From Bernardetia sp042180575 (GTDB lineage Bacteria > Bacteroidota > Bacteroidia > Cytophagales > Bernardetiaceae): a DNA stretch of 64,000 nucleotides. Made by a program: the position numbers and the translations under genes. Location: the NCBI RefSeq assembly GCF_042180575.1, contig NZ_CP170094.1, positions 1,798,001-1,862,000 on the forward strand, in the 5' to 3' direction. Below the pieces are notes generated by a model. That model was not told the origin of the DNA and searched no databases. It saw nothing but the letters and a program-made list of their open reading frames with translations. Below, in pieces: positions 45,675 to 55,287 of the stretch. Within the stretch, counting starts at the first letter, position 1. Every line of letters begins with the position of its first letter.

Positions 45675-46220
45675 GTGGACAAACAACAAATTATAGAACA
45701 AATTAAGAAATATTTTGGTATAGATGCTTTGACAAAAGAAGTAAAAATATATATTGATTTACAAACAGAAATTATCAAGACTTCTATTGTGGAAGGTTCT
45801 TCAAAAGCAATTTTTGGAATTATTAAAGGTGCTGTATTTGCTTTTTTGGGGCTTTGTATTTTTATTTTTGGTAATTTAGTAATAGGTTTTGGGCTTAGTG
45901 AATGGTTTTTTAATTCTCGTTATTGGACAGGTTTCTTTATTTTGACGCTGTTTTATAGTACACTTGCACTTATTTTTGCTGCTGTACAGTCTTTTATTCA
46001 GACAAAAGTAGAAAAAGGAGTAAGTGACGGAATAAAAGGAACTCCTTTAGAATTGACCAGTTTGGATGAAATAACTTATCCAGAAAAGAAACTTAAAAGG
46101 TTGAAAGAGGAGCAGCAAGAAATAGCTAAAACCAGTCAAAAAAATATAGAAAAAGAAGCTTCAACCCCATCAAATCCTAATCTACCAACACAAAATGAAA
46201 ATAATGTTGATACAAACTAA
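45675..46220 (+). CDS. Membrane protein of the holin-X/phage-holin-like family
   Basis: The 181-residue protein has a short amphipathic N-terminus, two membrane helices (about 42-76 and 83-108) and a charged cytoplasmic tail (DEITYPEKKLKRLKEEQQEIAKTSQKN). It resembles the Actinobacterial Holin-X-like envelope proteins, which despite the name are chromosomal and not phage lysis proteins. The start is a GTG at 45675 (gtggacaaacaa). It is followed 90 bp later by a second small membrane protein gene; both may act in the envelope. Function unknown. Confidence 0.7.
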   Translation: MDKQQIIEQIKKYFGIDALTKEVKIYIDLQTEIIKTSIVEGSSKAIFGIIKGAVFAFLGLCIFIFGNLVIGFGLSEWFFNSRYWTGFFILTLFYSTLALIFAAVQSFIQTKVEKGVSDGIKGTPLELTSLDEITYPEKKLKRLKEEQQEIAKTSQKNIEKEASTPSNPNLPTQNENNVDTN

Positions 46221-46310
46221 AATTAGCTAATTTTTATCATTAAAAACAATCCAGTTACAAATAGTAATTTTTCATCTTTATTTTCATCATTGTTTATTTT
46301 TAGTTTAATC

Positions 46311-46742
46311 ATGGAAAAATCATTTAAAGCGCATAAAGAAGAACTTTTAAAAGCTCAACAAGGTCAAAAGCTAAGACTTCAAAATCAATTTGTAGATACA
46401 AAAGACGAAACAACCAAAGTAGCAAAATTGGCACTTATTGGTGGTGCTTCTGCTTTTGTGGGAATTAAAGTAGTTAGTTTTGTATTTGGAATGTTTAGAA
46501 AGAAAAAACGTAAAAAAGCCAAAAATCAAGAACCTCAAATCGTATATGTGCAACAAGGAAATAATGATGCTGTATTAGCTACCAAAAATAATAAAGGTGT
46601 GGGTTCTGTTATTTGGACACTCCTTTTGCCTATGGTAACTAATTTTGCCAAACAAGCAGGTACAAAAGCTGCTGAAAAATATACTGCTGAATTAATGGAA
46701 AAATATAAAGATAAGTTGAACTTGGATAAGTTTTTTAAGTAA
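46311..46742 (+). CDS. Small membrane-associated hypothetical protein
   Basis: The ATG at 46311 gives 143 residues (MEKSFKAHKEELLKAQQGQ); a TTG start seven codons earlier is less likely. There is one membrane helix (about 45-60, ALIGGASAFVGIKVVSFVFG), a very basic stretch (RKKKRKKAKNQ) and a second moderately hydrophobic segment (VIWTLLLPMVTNF). The C-terminus is charged and helical. Family not recognised. Paired with the holin-X-like gene upstream. Confidence 0.65.
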   Translation: MEKSFKAHKEELLKAQQGQKLRLQNQFVDTKDETTKVAKLALIGGASAFVGIKVVSFVFGMFRKKKRKKAKNQEPQIVYVQQGNNDAVLATKNNKGVGSVIWTLLLPMVTNFAKQAGTKAAEKYTAELMEKYKDKLNLDKFFK

Positions 46743-46749
46743 ACTCTTC

Positions 46750-47727
46750 TTATATTTCTTTTGATATGATATAATCATTTCTTTCATTAGAATGAATAAC
46801 TATCATTTCGGCAAGAAAACCAACTAAAAAAAGCTGAGTACCAACACTAATAGCAAGAAGTGAAATATAAAAAAGTGGTGCATCAACAGGTTCACGAGAA
46901 TGAATACCAAGTAATTTTTCTAATAGAAGCCAAAAAGCAATTCCAAACCCCATAAAAAAAGAAAGCAAACCGAATGTGCCAAAAAAGTGCATCGGTTTTT
47001 TCTTGAATCTTGTAATAAAAGTAACTGAAAGCAAGTCTAAAAGTCCATTTGTAAAGCGTTCTAAACCAAACTTTGTACTTCCAAACTGTCTTGCACGGTG
47101 TTCGACTACTTTTTCTCCGATTTTTGTAAAACCATTCCATTTTGCCAAAACAGGTAAATAACGGTGCATTTCTCCATAAACATTTAAAGTTCTGACAACT
47201 TCAACTTTATAGGCTTTTAATCCACAATTAAAGTCGTTTAGTTTGATTCCTGAAAAAGCACGAGTGGCAGCATTGAAAAGTTTGGTAGGAAGTGTTTTGG
47301 AAAGTGGGTCGTGGCGTTTTTTCTTCCACCCTGAAATCAAATCAAAGTTTTGATTTTTGATTAAGTCATATAATTCTGGAATTTCGTCTGGACTGTCTTG
47401 CAAGTCTGCGTCCATTGTAATGACTACATCTCCCCTCACAATTTTAAATCCTGCATCTAAGGCTGCCGATTTTCCGTAATTTCTTGAAAAACAAATTGCT
47501 TTTACACTTTCGTTTTTTTGTGCTAATTCTTCAATTACTTTCCACGAATTATCTGTACTTCCATCATTTATGAATATAATTTCATACGAGAAGTTGTTTT
47601 TTTCCATTACTTTCACAATCCAATCATGCAAAGGAGGTAATGATTCATCTTCATTAAAAAGAGGAATAACGATTGAGATTTGTAAAGAAGAGGTTAATGT
47701 ATTGGAAGAGTGAAGAAGGTCAGACAT
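46750..47727 (-). CDS. Family 2 glycosyltransferase, GtrB/DPM1-like
   Basis: The 325-residue protein has a GT2 domain (about 15-235: SIVIPLFNEDESLPPLHDW, the DADLQDSPDEIPELY acidic motif, LFNAATRAFSGIKLNDFNCGLKAY) and two C-terminal membrane helices (about 246-270 and 281-306). Such enzymes transfer a sugar from a nucleotide donor to undecaprenyl or dolichyl phosphate at the inner membrane, for glycan or lipopolysaccharide modification. The partner flippase and transferase are not in the window. A heptamer-type leader repeat (ATTACGA) lies just before the start codon. Confidence 0.88.
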   Translation of the reverse strand: MSDLLHSSNTLTSSLQISIVIPLFNEDESLPPLHDWIVKVMEKNNFSYEIIFINDGSTDNSWKVIEELAQKNESVKAICFSRNYGKSAALDAGFKIVRGDVVITMDADLQDSPDEIPELYDLIKNQNFDLISGWKKKRHDPLSKTLPTKLFNAATRAFSGIKLNDFNCGLKAYKVEVVRTLNVYGEMHRYLPVLAKWNGFTKIGEKVVEHRARQFGSTKFGLERFTNGLLDLLSVTFITRFKKKPMHFFGTFGLLSFFMGFGIAFWLLLEKLLGIHSREPVDAPLFYISLLAISVGTQLFLVGFLAEMIVIHSNERNDYIISKEI

Positions 47728-47741
47728 GTTTCTACAAGAAA

Positions 47742-47776
47742 TAATTACGAATTAAAAATTACGAATTACGAATATA
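47742..47776 (-). repeat. Heptamer leader repeat, ATTACGA type
   Basis: Units ATTACGA, ATTAAAA, ATTACGA, ATTACGA keep a 7-bp period 15-49 bp upstream of the minus-strand glycosyltransferase start. Confidence 0.75.
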
Positions 47777-47944
47777 ACTCGTTTGATAATAGTTTAGCTA
47801 AAAACACAAAACTGAAAGTTTATATAATCTGTGTTTATCGAAAAATTGAAAACAAATTTATTCCTATATTTTTTTGTTTTGCTACATTTAATTGAGCAAA
47901 TTTACATACTAAAATAGACAAACGCTTATTATTTATTCTAAATT

Positions 47945-48463
47945 ATGAAAAAAACAACAATACGTAGAGCTACTGAAAAAGATGTTCCTCAAATTTTTGA
48001 TTTGATTGTCGAACTTGCTATTTATGAAAAGGCAGAACACGAAGTCAGTACAACTCCTGAACAAATGACTATTGATGGATTTGGAGAGAATCCTTCTTAT
48101 GGTGCAATCGTGGCAGAACAAGGCGACACAATTATAGGATTTTCACTTTTTTATATTCGTTATTCTACTTGGAAAGGACGCTGTTTGTACTTGGAAGATT
48201 TTTTAGTAAATGAAGAATATAGAGGTGAAGGAATAGGTAAACTTCTTTTTGAAGCGACTATCCTAGAAGCCAAACGCCAAAACACGAATATGATGACGTG
48301 GCAAGTCTTGGATTGGAATACACCAGCTATAACCTTTTATGAAAAATGGGAGGCTACTCTTGATTCAGAATGGATAAATGGAAAATTCTACCAAGATTAC
48401 TTAGATAACTACAAAGTAAGATTTTTAGATAAACTAGACCCGAATAAAGTCTTATTAGACTAA
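47945..48463 (+). CDS. GNAT-family N-acetyltransferase (SSAT-like)
   Basis: The 172-residue protein has the GNAT fold with acetyl-CoA-binding RGEGIGKLLFEATILEAK, preceded by LYLEDFLVNEEY and followed by the conserved NTPAITFYEKWEA. The overall pattern is that of spermidine/spermine or diamine acetyltransferases, so polyamines or related amines are plausible substrates; this is inferred. Monocistronic. Confidence 0.88.
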   Translation: MKKTTIRRATEKDVPQIFDLIVELAIYEKAEHEVSTTPEQMTIDGFGENPSYGAIVAEQGDTIIGFSLFYIRYSTWKGRCLYLEDFLVNEEYRGEGIGKLLFEATILEAKRQNTNMMTWQVLDWNTPAITFYEKWEATLDSEWINGKFYQDYLDNYKVRFLDKLDPNKVLLD

Positions 48464-48495
48464 AAACAGGTAACAATCAACTCATTATCAATATA

Positions 48496-49050
48496 CTATT
48501 TACTTCCTCTTGCATTTGGTGTTTCATTTCTTGTTGGAGGAGGACTCATATCTAAAGGGCTTGGAAGCTCATTAAGGCTTTCAGTTACTCCAAAACGTTT
48601 TAAAGATTCTTGATTATAGGCGACGGCTGCTAGTTCGGGTGTATCAAAAACACCTAAATAAATCCGTTCGCCTTGGTCATAAATAATAGCTCTATATTTC
48701 TTACCATCTTTCGAAACTCCTCTGTAATTATTTGGGGTATGATTGGTTTGATGACGACGAAGTTCTGACATGGTTGCCCATTCTAAATTTTCTATCTGAC
48801 AATTTAATTTATTAGAATCAAGCATACGTACAAAAAGCCTTTTATCAGTATCTTGCTTTTTGACAAAGTTATCAGCTAATATTTTGTGCATATAAAGCGT
48901 CTGAATTTTGCCAAACTTCATTTGTTGAAGCACAGCATAGCCAGCCGAATGTAATCGCCAACCTTCATGAATTCCTTTTTTACGTAAATACAAAAAACCT
49001 TGACGACAAAGTTTTACTTTTTTATCAGAGTTGGTAAGATCAATATGCAT
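48496..49050 (-). CDS. AP2-domain protein with degenerate HNH module
   Basis: The 184-residue protein has a HNH_3-like part (TLYMHKILADNF ... LDSNKLNCQIENLEWAT) followed by an AP2/ERF-like DNA-binding domain (about 120-165: NYRGVSKDGKKYRAII, YLGVFDTPELAAVAYNQESLKRFG) and a Pro-rich tail. AP2-HNH proteins are typical of homing endonucleases or their domesticated relatives. The second catalytic His of the HNH consensus (NHxDGNKxNN) is replaced (RMLDSNKLN), so nuclease activity is doubtful and a regulatory role is possible. Confidence 0.8.
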   Translation of the reverse strand: MHIDLTNSDKKVKLCRQGFLYLRKKGIHEGWRLHSAGYAVLQQMKFGKIQTLYMHKILADNFVKKQDTDKRLFVRMLDSNKLNCQIENLEWATMSELRRHQTNHTPNNYRGVSKDGKKYRAIIYDQGERIYLGVFDTPELAAVAYNQESLKRFGVTESLNELPSPLDMSPPPTRNETPNARGSK

Positions 49051-49321
49051 GACAGAATAGAAATATTTTTAGTAAAATAACAAAGTAGCAAAATGTAGAA
49101 AATTTGATTATACTTTTAGCCTTTTATAGGGGAGGAAAAAGGGTTTAGTTTTAAACAAAAATACAAAATTTAAAGCAAAATTAGGTAGTAGATGTTAGCA
49201 AATACTTCTTAATATAGTATTTGATAAGCTATAAACCTAATGTTACAGAATTATTACATTGTTATTTTTCATTACTATTCTGTCAGCTATTCTTGAAGAG
49301 TAATAGTGAAACAGATTTTTA

Positions 49322-49834
49322 TTAACTGTTTTCTATGTTTTTTATCAATGCTGGAGTAGCTTCTGGAATAGGTAATGAATCACTATCTTTTATTGTGTTA
49401 AGAATTACCATGGTTTGCATATTATCTACTTCAGAAATTTCACTAATTTTATTCATAATCAAACTTTGATATGAATCAATGTCTTTTGAAACTACCTTCA
49501 ATACATAATCACTAGAACCTGTAACATAATGACACTCAACAATTTCGTCGATTTCCCTTACTTGTTTTACAAAATTTTCGTTACTTGTTTTATTATGTTT
49601 GTTTAGTTTTACACTTACAAAAGTAGCTACTCCCAATCCCAATTTTTGAGCATCAAGACGAGCATGATAACTTTGAATATAACCAGCATTTTCTAGTTTT
49701 TTGACACGTTCTAAAGTAGGTGCAGGTGAAAGGTTGATGTCTTTAGAAAGTTGAGCGTTTGTAATTTTGGCGTTTTCTTGAAGAATTTCCAAAATCTGTT
49801 TATCAATTAGATCTATTTTATAATGAAGTGCCAT
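49322..49834 (-). CDS. Lrp/AsnC-family transcriptional regulator
   Basis: The 170-residue protein has an N-terminal HTH (IDLIDKQILEILQENAKITNAQLSKDINLSPAPTLERVKKLENAGYI) and a C-terminal RAM ligand-binding domain (VATFVSVKLNKH, VECHYVTGSSDYVLKVVSKD). These regulators are octameric and respond to amino acids or related metabolites. The target is not evident: its neighbours are an AP2 gene and a histidine kinase. Monocistronic. Confidence 0.93.
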   Translation of the reverse strand: MALHYKIDLIDKQILEILQENAKITNAQLSKDINLSPAPTLERVKKLENAGYIQSYHARLDAQKLGLGVATFVSVKLNKHNKTSNENFVKQVREIDEIVECHYVTGSSDYVLKVVSKDIDSYQSLIMNKISEISEVDNMQTMVILNTIKDSDSLPIPEATPALIKNIENS

Positions 49835-50034
49835 AACTAAATATCAGTTTATAAATTTGATGATACAATAGAAATTAAAATGTATATAACGCATACAAAG
49901 AGGTAAACGTTTTTATTGTAGTGCAAAATTATATAAAACTTTTATTAGATACTAGCCAAATAAAAGAAGTTTTGAAGCAAAATAACATTATATTATTTGG
50001 AGTAAGTGTTTTTTGATTCTTTTAACAGATATTT

Positions 50035-51876
50035 TTATGTATTTAAGGGAAGCCAAAAGAAAAATGTACTACCTTTTCCTACTTCACTTTCCACCCAAAT
50101 TTCGCCTTTGTGTGCTTCTATAAACTCTCTACAAATAGCAAGCCCTAGCCCAGAACCTTTTTTGTCTGTATTTCCATCTGCATCAGGAATTTGAAAATAT
50201 TTCTCAAATACTTTCAGATAATACATTTCACTAATGCCTTTTCCTTTATCATTTACCGAAAATAGAATTCCATTATCATCAGGATAAATACTCAATTTTA
50301 CTTCTGACTTTTGAGGTGCATAATGTATTGCATTTGTCAAGAAATTAATAATAACCCATTTTATTTTATCAATATCTGCAAAAAACGTGGGTAAATTAGG
50401 TGCAATATTAGCTTCTATAGATAAGAATTTTTGTTCAGCAGCTACTTTTATGGCTTGTAAAGTATAGTTTACCAAATCATCTACCCCAACTGGTTGTAGA
50501 TTTATCTTTATTTTACCAGATTCAATTTGTGATAATTGCAGAATCTCACTTGTGAGTGCAAAAAGACGTTCGGTAGCTTGTTCTATATCTCCAATCAAAT
50601 CTGATTGATCTTCATTGAGTTGTCCTAATCTTGTATCTCTCAATAATCCTAAGCTCAAACGTGTTGCTGCTAAAGGAGTTTTTAATTCGTGTGAAATGGT
50701 TGCTATAAAATGTGTTTTGGCAGCATCCATTTCTGTAAACTTTGTTACATTTTTGAGAAGTATAATCAATCCTGAAAGTTCTTCTGTCTCGGGAAGACTC
50801 ATTACTTGCCTAGAAAAAAACAAATCTCGGTCTGCTGACGGAACTTTAATTGTTTTTTCGGCAAACAACTGTCCTTTTTCTATATCCATCAAATCAATCA
50901 TCACATGATAAAGAATATCATTATTAACTAACAAATCTGGAATATACATATTGACAGCTTCTTCAGAAGACATATCAAGTAAAATCTCAGCTACTTGATT
51001 AATAAAAAGAATTTTATTTTGAGCACTTACACCAATAATTCCATCTTGAAGATGTTCAATGATTGTTTCTGTTCGTTTTTTCTCAATTAATATTTTTTCT
51101 AAATTAATATTTTCAAATTCAGCTATTTTATTAGACATTTTATTAAAAGAAATGGCTAGTCGTGCAAACTCATCTGTAGAACCTACATGCAGACGTTTCG
51201 TATAATTTTTATTACTCATTTCTTCCAAAGCTAAGTAAAGCTCATTCAAAGGCTTTGTCAAATAAACAGGAAAATAAAATATAAAACCCACCGTAATCAA
51301 CACACAAAACCCTCCGATAATAGCCATATAAAAGAGAGCTTCTTCAGTATTTTGTTGAACTAAGTCATTTTTCTTTATAACTTCATTTTGATTTATTTCT
51401 CTAAGTTTGTCTAAATATTCTCTTACAGGTAAGAAGTTCAATCTTAATTTTGAATAATAAAGATTCATATCTGGGAGCTTAATAGAGCCATCTCGCCGTG
51501 TTTCATCAAACTCTCTAATCAATTTTGAATACCCAGTAGAAAGAGAATCTAAATATTTTTTTTCCTCTTTACTATCAATAATTTCATCTAAAGAATCAAT
51601 ATAAACTCTTGTCAGAATATCAAACTTTTTATAACTTTCATAATTAAAATTTTGTTGAGCGACATAACGTATTTGAGAAGAAGAAACTACTTGAAAAGCA
51701 TCTGTCAGATTTCGAATAAAAAAGAGAGTTTGATAATTTTCATGAAGAACTTTATCAGATGAATTAGAAAGGCGAGTCAAATAAAAAACAGCAACACCAC
51801 TAATAAGAATGATAATTCCTAACAAAAAAAGTAACCCTGTTGTGATACGTGTCCGAAGAGATGATTTGAATGCCAT
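50035..51876 (-). CDS. Sensor histidine kinase, KinB-like (HAMP-PAS-HisKA-HATPase)
   Basis: The 613-residue protein has an N-terminal membrane helix (about 12-34), a periplasmic sensor region, a second helix (about 177-205), a HAMP linker (PVYLTKPLNELYLALEEM), a PAS-like domain (about 265-375), a HisKA domain with ATISHELKTPLAATRL (His396) and an HATPase domain (NFLTNAIHYA, KGSGLGLAICREF). It is similar to KinB-type alginate or stress sensors in architecture. No response regulator gene is adjacent. Signal unknown. Confidence 0.92.
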   Translation of the reverse strand: MAFKSSLRTRITTGLLFLLGIIILISGVAVFYLTRLSNSSDKVLHENYQTLFFIRNLTDAFQVVSSSQIRYVAQQNFNYESYKKFDILTRVYIDSLDEIIDSKEEKKYLDSLSTGYSKLIREFDETRRDGSIKLPDMNLYYSKLRLNFLPVREYLDKLREINQNEVIKKNDLVQQNTEEALFYMAIIGGFCVLITVGFIFYFPVYLTKPLNELYLALEEMSNKNYTKRLHVGSTDEFARLAISFNKMSNKIAEFENINLEKILIEKKRTETIIEHLQDGIIGVSAQNKILFINQVAEILLDMSSEEAVNMYIPDLLVNNDILYHVMIDLMDIEKGQLFAEKTIKVPSADRDLFFSRQVMSLPETEELSGLIILLKNVTKFTEMDAAKTHFIATISHELKTPLAATRLSLGLLRDTRLGQLNEDQSDLIGDIEQATERLFALTSEILQLSQIESGKIKINLQPVGVDDLVNYTLQAIKVAAEQKFLSIEANIAPNLPTFFADIDKIKWVIINFLTNAIHYAPQKSEVKLSIYPDDNGILFSVNDKGKGISEMYYLKVFEKYFQIPDADGNTDKKGSGLGLAICREFIEAHKGEIWVESEVGKGSTFFFWLPLNT

Positions 51877-52179
51877 GTTTGAAAACAGATAAGAAAAAAT
51901 GTATCTGAAAATTGAGTAGTTGGTTAGACTATTTTTTCAAAGTCAATTATAAATCAATTATATTTATAGGTAATTCTATCAAATATACAATAAAAAGAAA
52001 GTGTTTTACAAAAAAAATATTTATTCTTTCCTCTCTGAAAACGTATTGCCTCACAAACTTGTTTTGAAAAATTCGAAATAGCTCCAAAAATATCTGATTC
52101 ATGTTCTATTTTTTTGTCATAACTTCTTTAGAATACAAATTTGATTAAAATTAGGTTACTCAAACTCTCTAAAAATTGT

Positions 52180-52187
52180 TACTTTTG
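52180..52187 (+). promoter_or_regulatory. Promoter-like TACTTTTG box upstream of purL
   Basis: Matches TAnnTTTG, 78 bp before the purL start. No clear -33 box. The rest of 51877-52264 is A/T-rich intergenic DNA with no gene. Confidence 0.4.
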
Positions 52188-52264
52188 CATATTCATAAGT
52201 AATAGCAATCTGATACTAATTTGTTTTTCAACTCGTCTCAATTATTTATTCGCCTAACAAAAAT

Positions 52265-54493
52265 ATGGAAATCACGACAACCGAAACAGCACAAAAACTT
52301 GGACTTACAGCAGAAGAATTTACCAAAATTGAAGAAATACTCGGCAGAACTCCCAATTTTACTGAATTAAGTATTTTTTCTGTTATGTGGTCAGAACATT
52401 GTTCTTACAAAAACTCTATTGTTTGGCTCAAAACACTTCCCAAAAAATCAGATAGAATGCTCGTAGAAGCAGGAGAAGAAAATGCAGGTTTAGTAGATAT
52501 TGGAGATGGTTTGGCATGTAGTTTTAAAATAGAATCGCATAATCATCCGTCTGCCTTAGAGCCGTATCAAGGAGCTGCAACAGGTGTAGGAGGAATAAAT
52601 AGAGATATTTTTACGATGGGTGCAAGACCTATTGCTCAACTCAATTCACTTCGTTTTGGCAAAATTAGCTCTCCAAAAACACAATGGCTAGTTCGTGGTG
52701 TAGTCAAAGGAATTGGAGATTATGGAAATGCCTTTGGAATCCCAACAGTAGGAGGAGAGGTTTATTTTGATGAATGTTATAATGTAAATCCATTAGTAAA
52801 TGCTTTTTCAGCAGGAATTGTAGAAACTGATAAAATTGCTTCTGCTATTTCGTTTGGCGTAGGAAATCCTGTTTATATTGTAGGTTCTGCAACAGGAAAA
52901 GACGGAATTCATGGAGCTTCATTTGCCTCAAAAGACATTTCAGATGATTCGATAAAAGACCTTCCAGCCGTACAAGTAGGCGACCCTTTCCAAGAAAAAT
53001 TGCTTTTAGAGGCAACTTTAGAAGCCATTGCAACAGGACATTTGATAGGAATTCAAGACATGGGAGCAGCAGGAATTACTTGCTCAACTTCCGAAATGAG
53101 TGCAAAAGGAGAACACGGAATGAAAATCTATTTGGATAAAGTTCCGACAAGACAAAAAAATATGCAGCCTTTTGAGATTCTTTTATCAGAATCACAAGAA
53201 CGTATGCTTATTGTTATTAAGAAAGGAAAAGAAGCCGAGTTACAAGCTATTTTTGATAAATGGGATTTGAATTGCGCTCAAATTGGAGTAGTTACAGACA
53301 CCAAAAGACTAGAGTTTTATGTAAATGATGAATTAGTGGCTGATGTTCCTGCCGATGATTTGGTTTTGGGAGGTGGCGCACCAGTTTATAATAGAGAATA
53401 TACAGAACCTGCTTATTTTAGTGAATTCCAACAGTTTCAGATTGATGAAATAGAAGAACCAGAAGATGAAAAACTCCCTGAAATTGCTAAATTTTTAATT
53501 GGACATCCAAATATTGCTTCTCGTCGTTGGATTTCAGAACAGTACGATTCGATGGTCGGAACGGCAAATACTTCTACAAACCAACCTTCTGATGCAGCGA
53601 TTGTAAATGTAAAAGGAACAAATAAAAATATTGTTATTTCGGTAGATTGTAATTCTCGTTATGTCAATGCAGACCCAGAAAAAGGAACTATGATTGCCGT
53701 TTCAGAAGCTGCCAGAAATATTGTTTGTAGTGGTGGAGAGCCTGTTGCGATTACAAACTGCTTGAACTTTGGAAATCCATATATTCCAGAAGTATATTGG
53801 CATTTTGTAGGAGCAATAAAAGGAATGAAAGCAGCTTGTGAAGTTTTCAAAACGCCTGTAACAGGTGGAAATGTGAGTTTTTATAATCAATCTTCGGATG
53901 AAGGTCCTGTTTTTCCTACTCCGACAATCGGAATGTTAGGTCTTTTGGAAGATATTAAGCTCAAAATGACGTTAGATTTTAAAAATGAAGGCGATATTAT
54001 TTATCAAGTTGGTAAATCAAGAAATGATATTTCTTCGTCGGAATATTTGTATTCGTATCATAAGTACAAAGCCTCTCCTGCTCCTTTTATTGACTTAGAA
54101 GAAGAATCAAAACTTCAAAAAACGATTTTAGAACTTATCAAAAACAAACTTATTGTTTCTGCTCATGACGTTTCAGATGGTGGACTTTTCGTAACACTTA
54201 CAGAATCAGCAATGGCAGCCAGTAAAGATTTAGGTTTTTCTGTCAAGACGACTTCTCACAAAGTGCGTAAAGATGCTTTTTGGTTTGGAGAAAGTCAGAG
54301 TAGAGTTGTTGTTTCTGTTTCTAAAGATAAGAAAGAAGAATTTGAAGCATTACTCAAAATTCAAAATGTAGATTTTTCAGAGCTTGGAAGCGTGGTTTCT
54401 GAAAAAGTTTGTCAAGTAGATGGAACTATTTGGCTTTCAGTTGATGATGCAAAAGAAGAGTTTGAAGCTACTTTGCCGAAGTATTTGAACTAA
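52265..54493 (+). CDS. purL: Phosphoribosylformylglycinamidine synthase subunit PurL
   Basis: The 742-residue enzyme is the small-form PurL (with separate PurS and PurQ): FSVMWSEHCSYKNS, HNHPSALEPYQGAATGVGGINRDIFTMGARP, GVGNPVYIVGSATGKDGIHGASFAS and the C-terminal half KNKLIVSAHDVSDGGL. It converts FGAR to FGAM using ATP and ammonia delivered by PurQ in purine synthesis. PurQ and PurS are not adjacent. Followed by a terminator of a family also found after the GNAT gene. Confidence 0.96.
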   Translation: MEITTTETAQKLGLTAEEFTKIEEILGRTPNFTELSIFSVMWSEHCSYKNSIVWLKTLPKKSDRMLVEAGEENAGLVDIGDGLACSFKIESHNHPSALEPYQGAATGVGGINRDIFTMGARPIAQLNSLRFGKISSPKTQWLVRGVVKGIGDYGNAFGIPTVGGEVYFDECYNVNPLVNAFSAGIVETDKIASAISFGVGNPVYIVGSATGKDGIHGASFASKDISDDSIKDLPAVQVGDPFQEKLLLEATLEAIATGHLIGIQDMGAAGITCSTSEMSAKGEHGMKIYLDKVPTRQKNMQPFEILLSESQERMLIVIKKGKEAELQAIFDKWDLNCAQIGVVTDTKRLEFYVNDELVADVPADDLVLGGGAPVYNREYTEPAYFSEFQQFQIDEIEEPEDEKLPEIAKFLIGHPNIASRRWISEQYDSMVGTANTSTNQPSDAAIVNVKGTNKNIVISVDCNSRYVNADPEKGTMIAVSEAARNIVCSGGEPVAITNCLNFGNPYIPEVYWHFVGAIKGMKAACEVFKTPVTGGNVSFYNQSSDEGPVFPTPTIGMLGLLEDIKLKMTLDFKNEGDIIYQVGKSRNDISSSEYLYSYHKYKASPAPFIDLEEESKLQKTILELIKNKLIVSAHDVSDGGLFVTLTESAMAASKDLGFSVKTTSHKVRKDAFWFGESQSRVVVSVSKDKKEEFEALLKIQNVDFSELGSVVSEKVCQVDGTIWLSVDDAKEEFEATLPKYLN

Positions 54494-54572
54494 ATATTTG
54501 AACTTATTGGTTAATGATCTTTATGATGAATATAAATGAAAATTACCTTTTTTGATAAAATAATTTTGAAGT

Positions 54573-54613
54573 AAAAAGGATATGGAATTTTTTTATGATT
54601 CTGTATCCTTTTT
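54573..54613 (+). terminator. purL terminator (AAAAAGGATAT family)
   Basis: AAAAAGGATATGGAAT and ATTCTGTATCCTTTTT form a near-perfect 16-bp stem. Related copies lie at 55754-55796 and 57750-57790. Confidence 0.85.
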
Positions 54614-54713
54614 GTTTTATATTAATTTCTTAGATTTGTGTATTCATTGCTAGTCAAAATAATAATAAATCTAAAATTTAACAAGTGTAAGATTTACTGA
54701 AAAATAAAAAATA

Positions 54714-55277
54714 ATGAAAAAAGTATATCTAACATCATTTTTGGCATTACTGATTACAATACTCTATTTTGGTTTTATTGTACCTTATTACCATTCTAAA
54801 TATGACTGTAATTACACTGCCCCATTGGGAACGTCTAGTATGCCTGATAAGTCTAGGATGGAATATAAATCTAATAAATTACAAGACTCTATTACCAACA
54901 TAATTCTTGCAGAAAATGAAATAATATTGGATAGTTTAATAGAAAAGAGTAAAAATCAAAGCTATACCACTACAATGCTTGTTTCATCTTTTCAAATAGA
55001 AACAACAATAATCAGTCTTTCGAATTATATAGTGAAGGAAAGTCTAAAATTTGTTAGAAAAGACAAAAATATATCTGTATTTAAGACTGACTTCTATCTT
55101 TGTACTGCAATTACTAAATATAATTCTTTCTATCCTTTTGGAGATCATTGTAAAATTTACACAGTAAAAATAAATGGATTAATGTACACCGAATTGAATC
55201 CTAGACTAATATTGAATGTTTATAAAGGACTTGATTTAGAATATACTGATGATAATATAGGTTTAGAAAACTATTAA
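54714..55277 (+). CDS. Hypothetical membrane-anchored protein
   Basis: The 187-residue protein has a membrane anchor (about 4-24, VYLTSFLALLITILYFGFIV) and an extracytoplasmic region with a few Cys. It contains NIILAENEIILDSLIEKSKN and IYTVKINGLMYTELNPRLILNVYKG. No family recognised. It starts 100 bp after the purL terminator and lies 10 bp upstream of the GNAT gene, likely in the same transcript. Confidence 0.6.
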   Translation: MKKVYLTSFLALLITILYFGFIVPYYHSKYDCNYTAPLGTSSMPDKSRMEYKSNKLQDSITNIILAENEIILDSLIEKSKNQSYTTTMLVSSFQIETTIISLSNYIVKESLKFVRKDKNISVFKTDFYLCTAITKYNSFYPFGDHCKIYTVKINGLMYTELNPRLILNVYKGLDLEYTDDNIGLENY

Positions 55278-55287
55278 AAAGCCACTT

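Noticed and set aside
45675..46220. Prophage holin
   Set aside because: Holin-X-like proteins are chromosomal envelope proteins; no other phage genes nearby.
46290..46310. TTG start extending the 46311 gene
   Set aside because: The ATG seven codons later begins the more plausible charged N-terminus.
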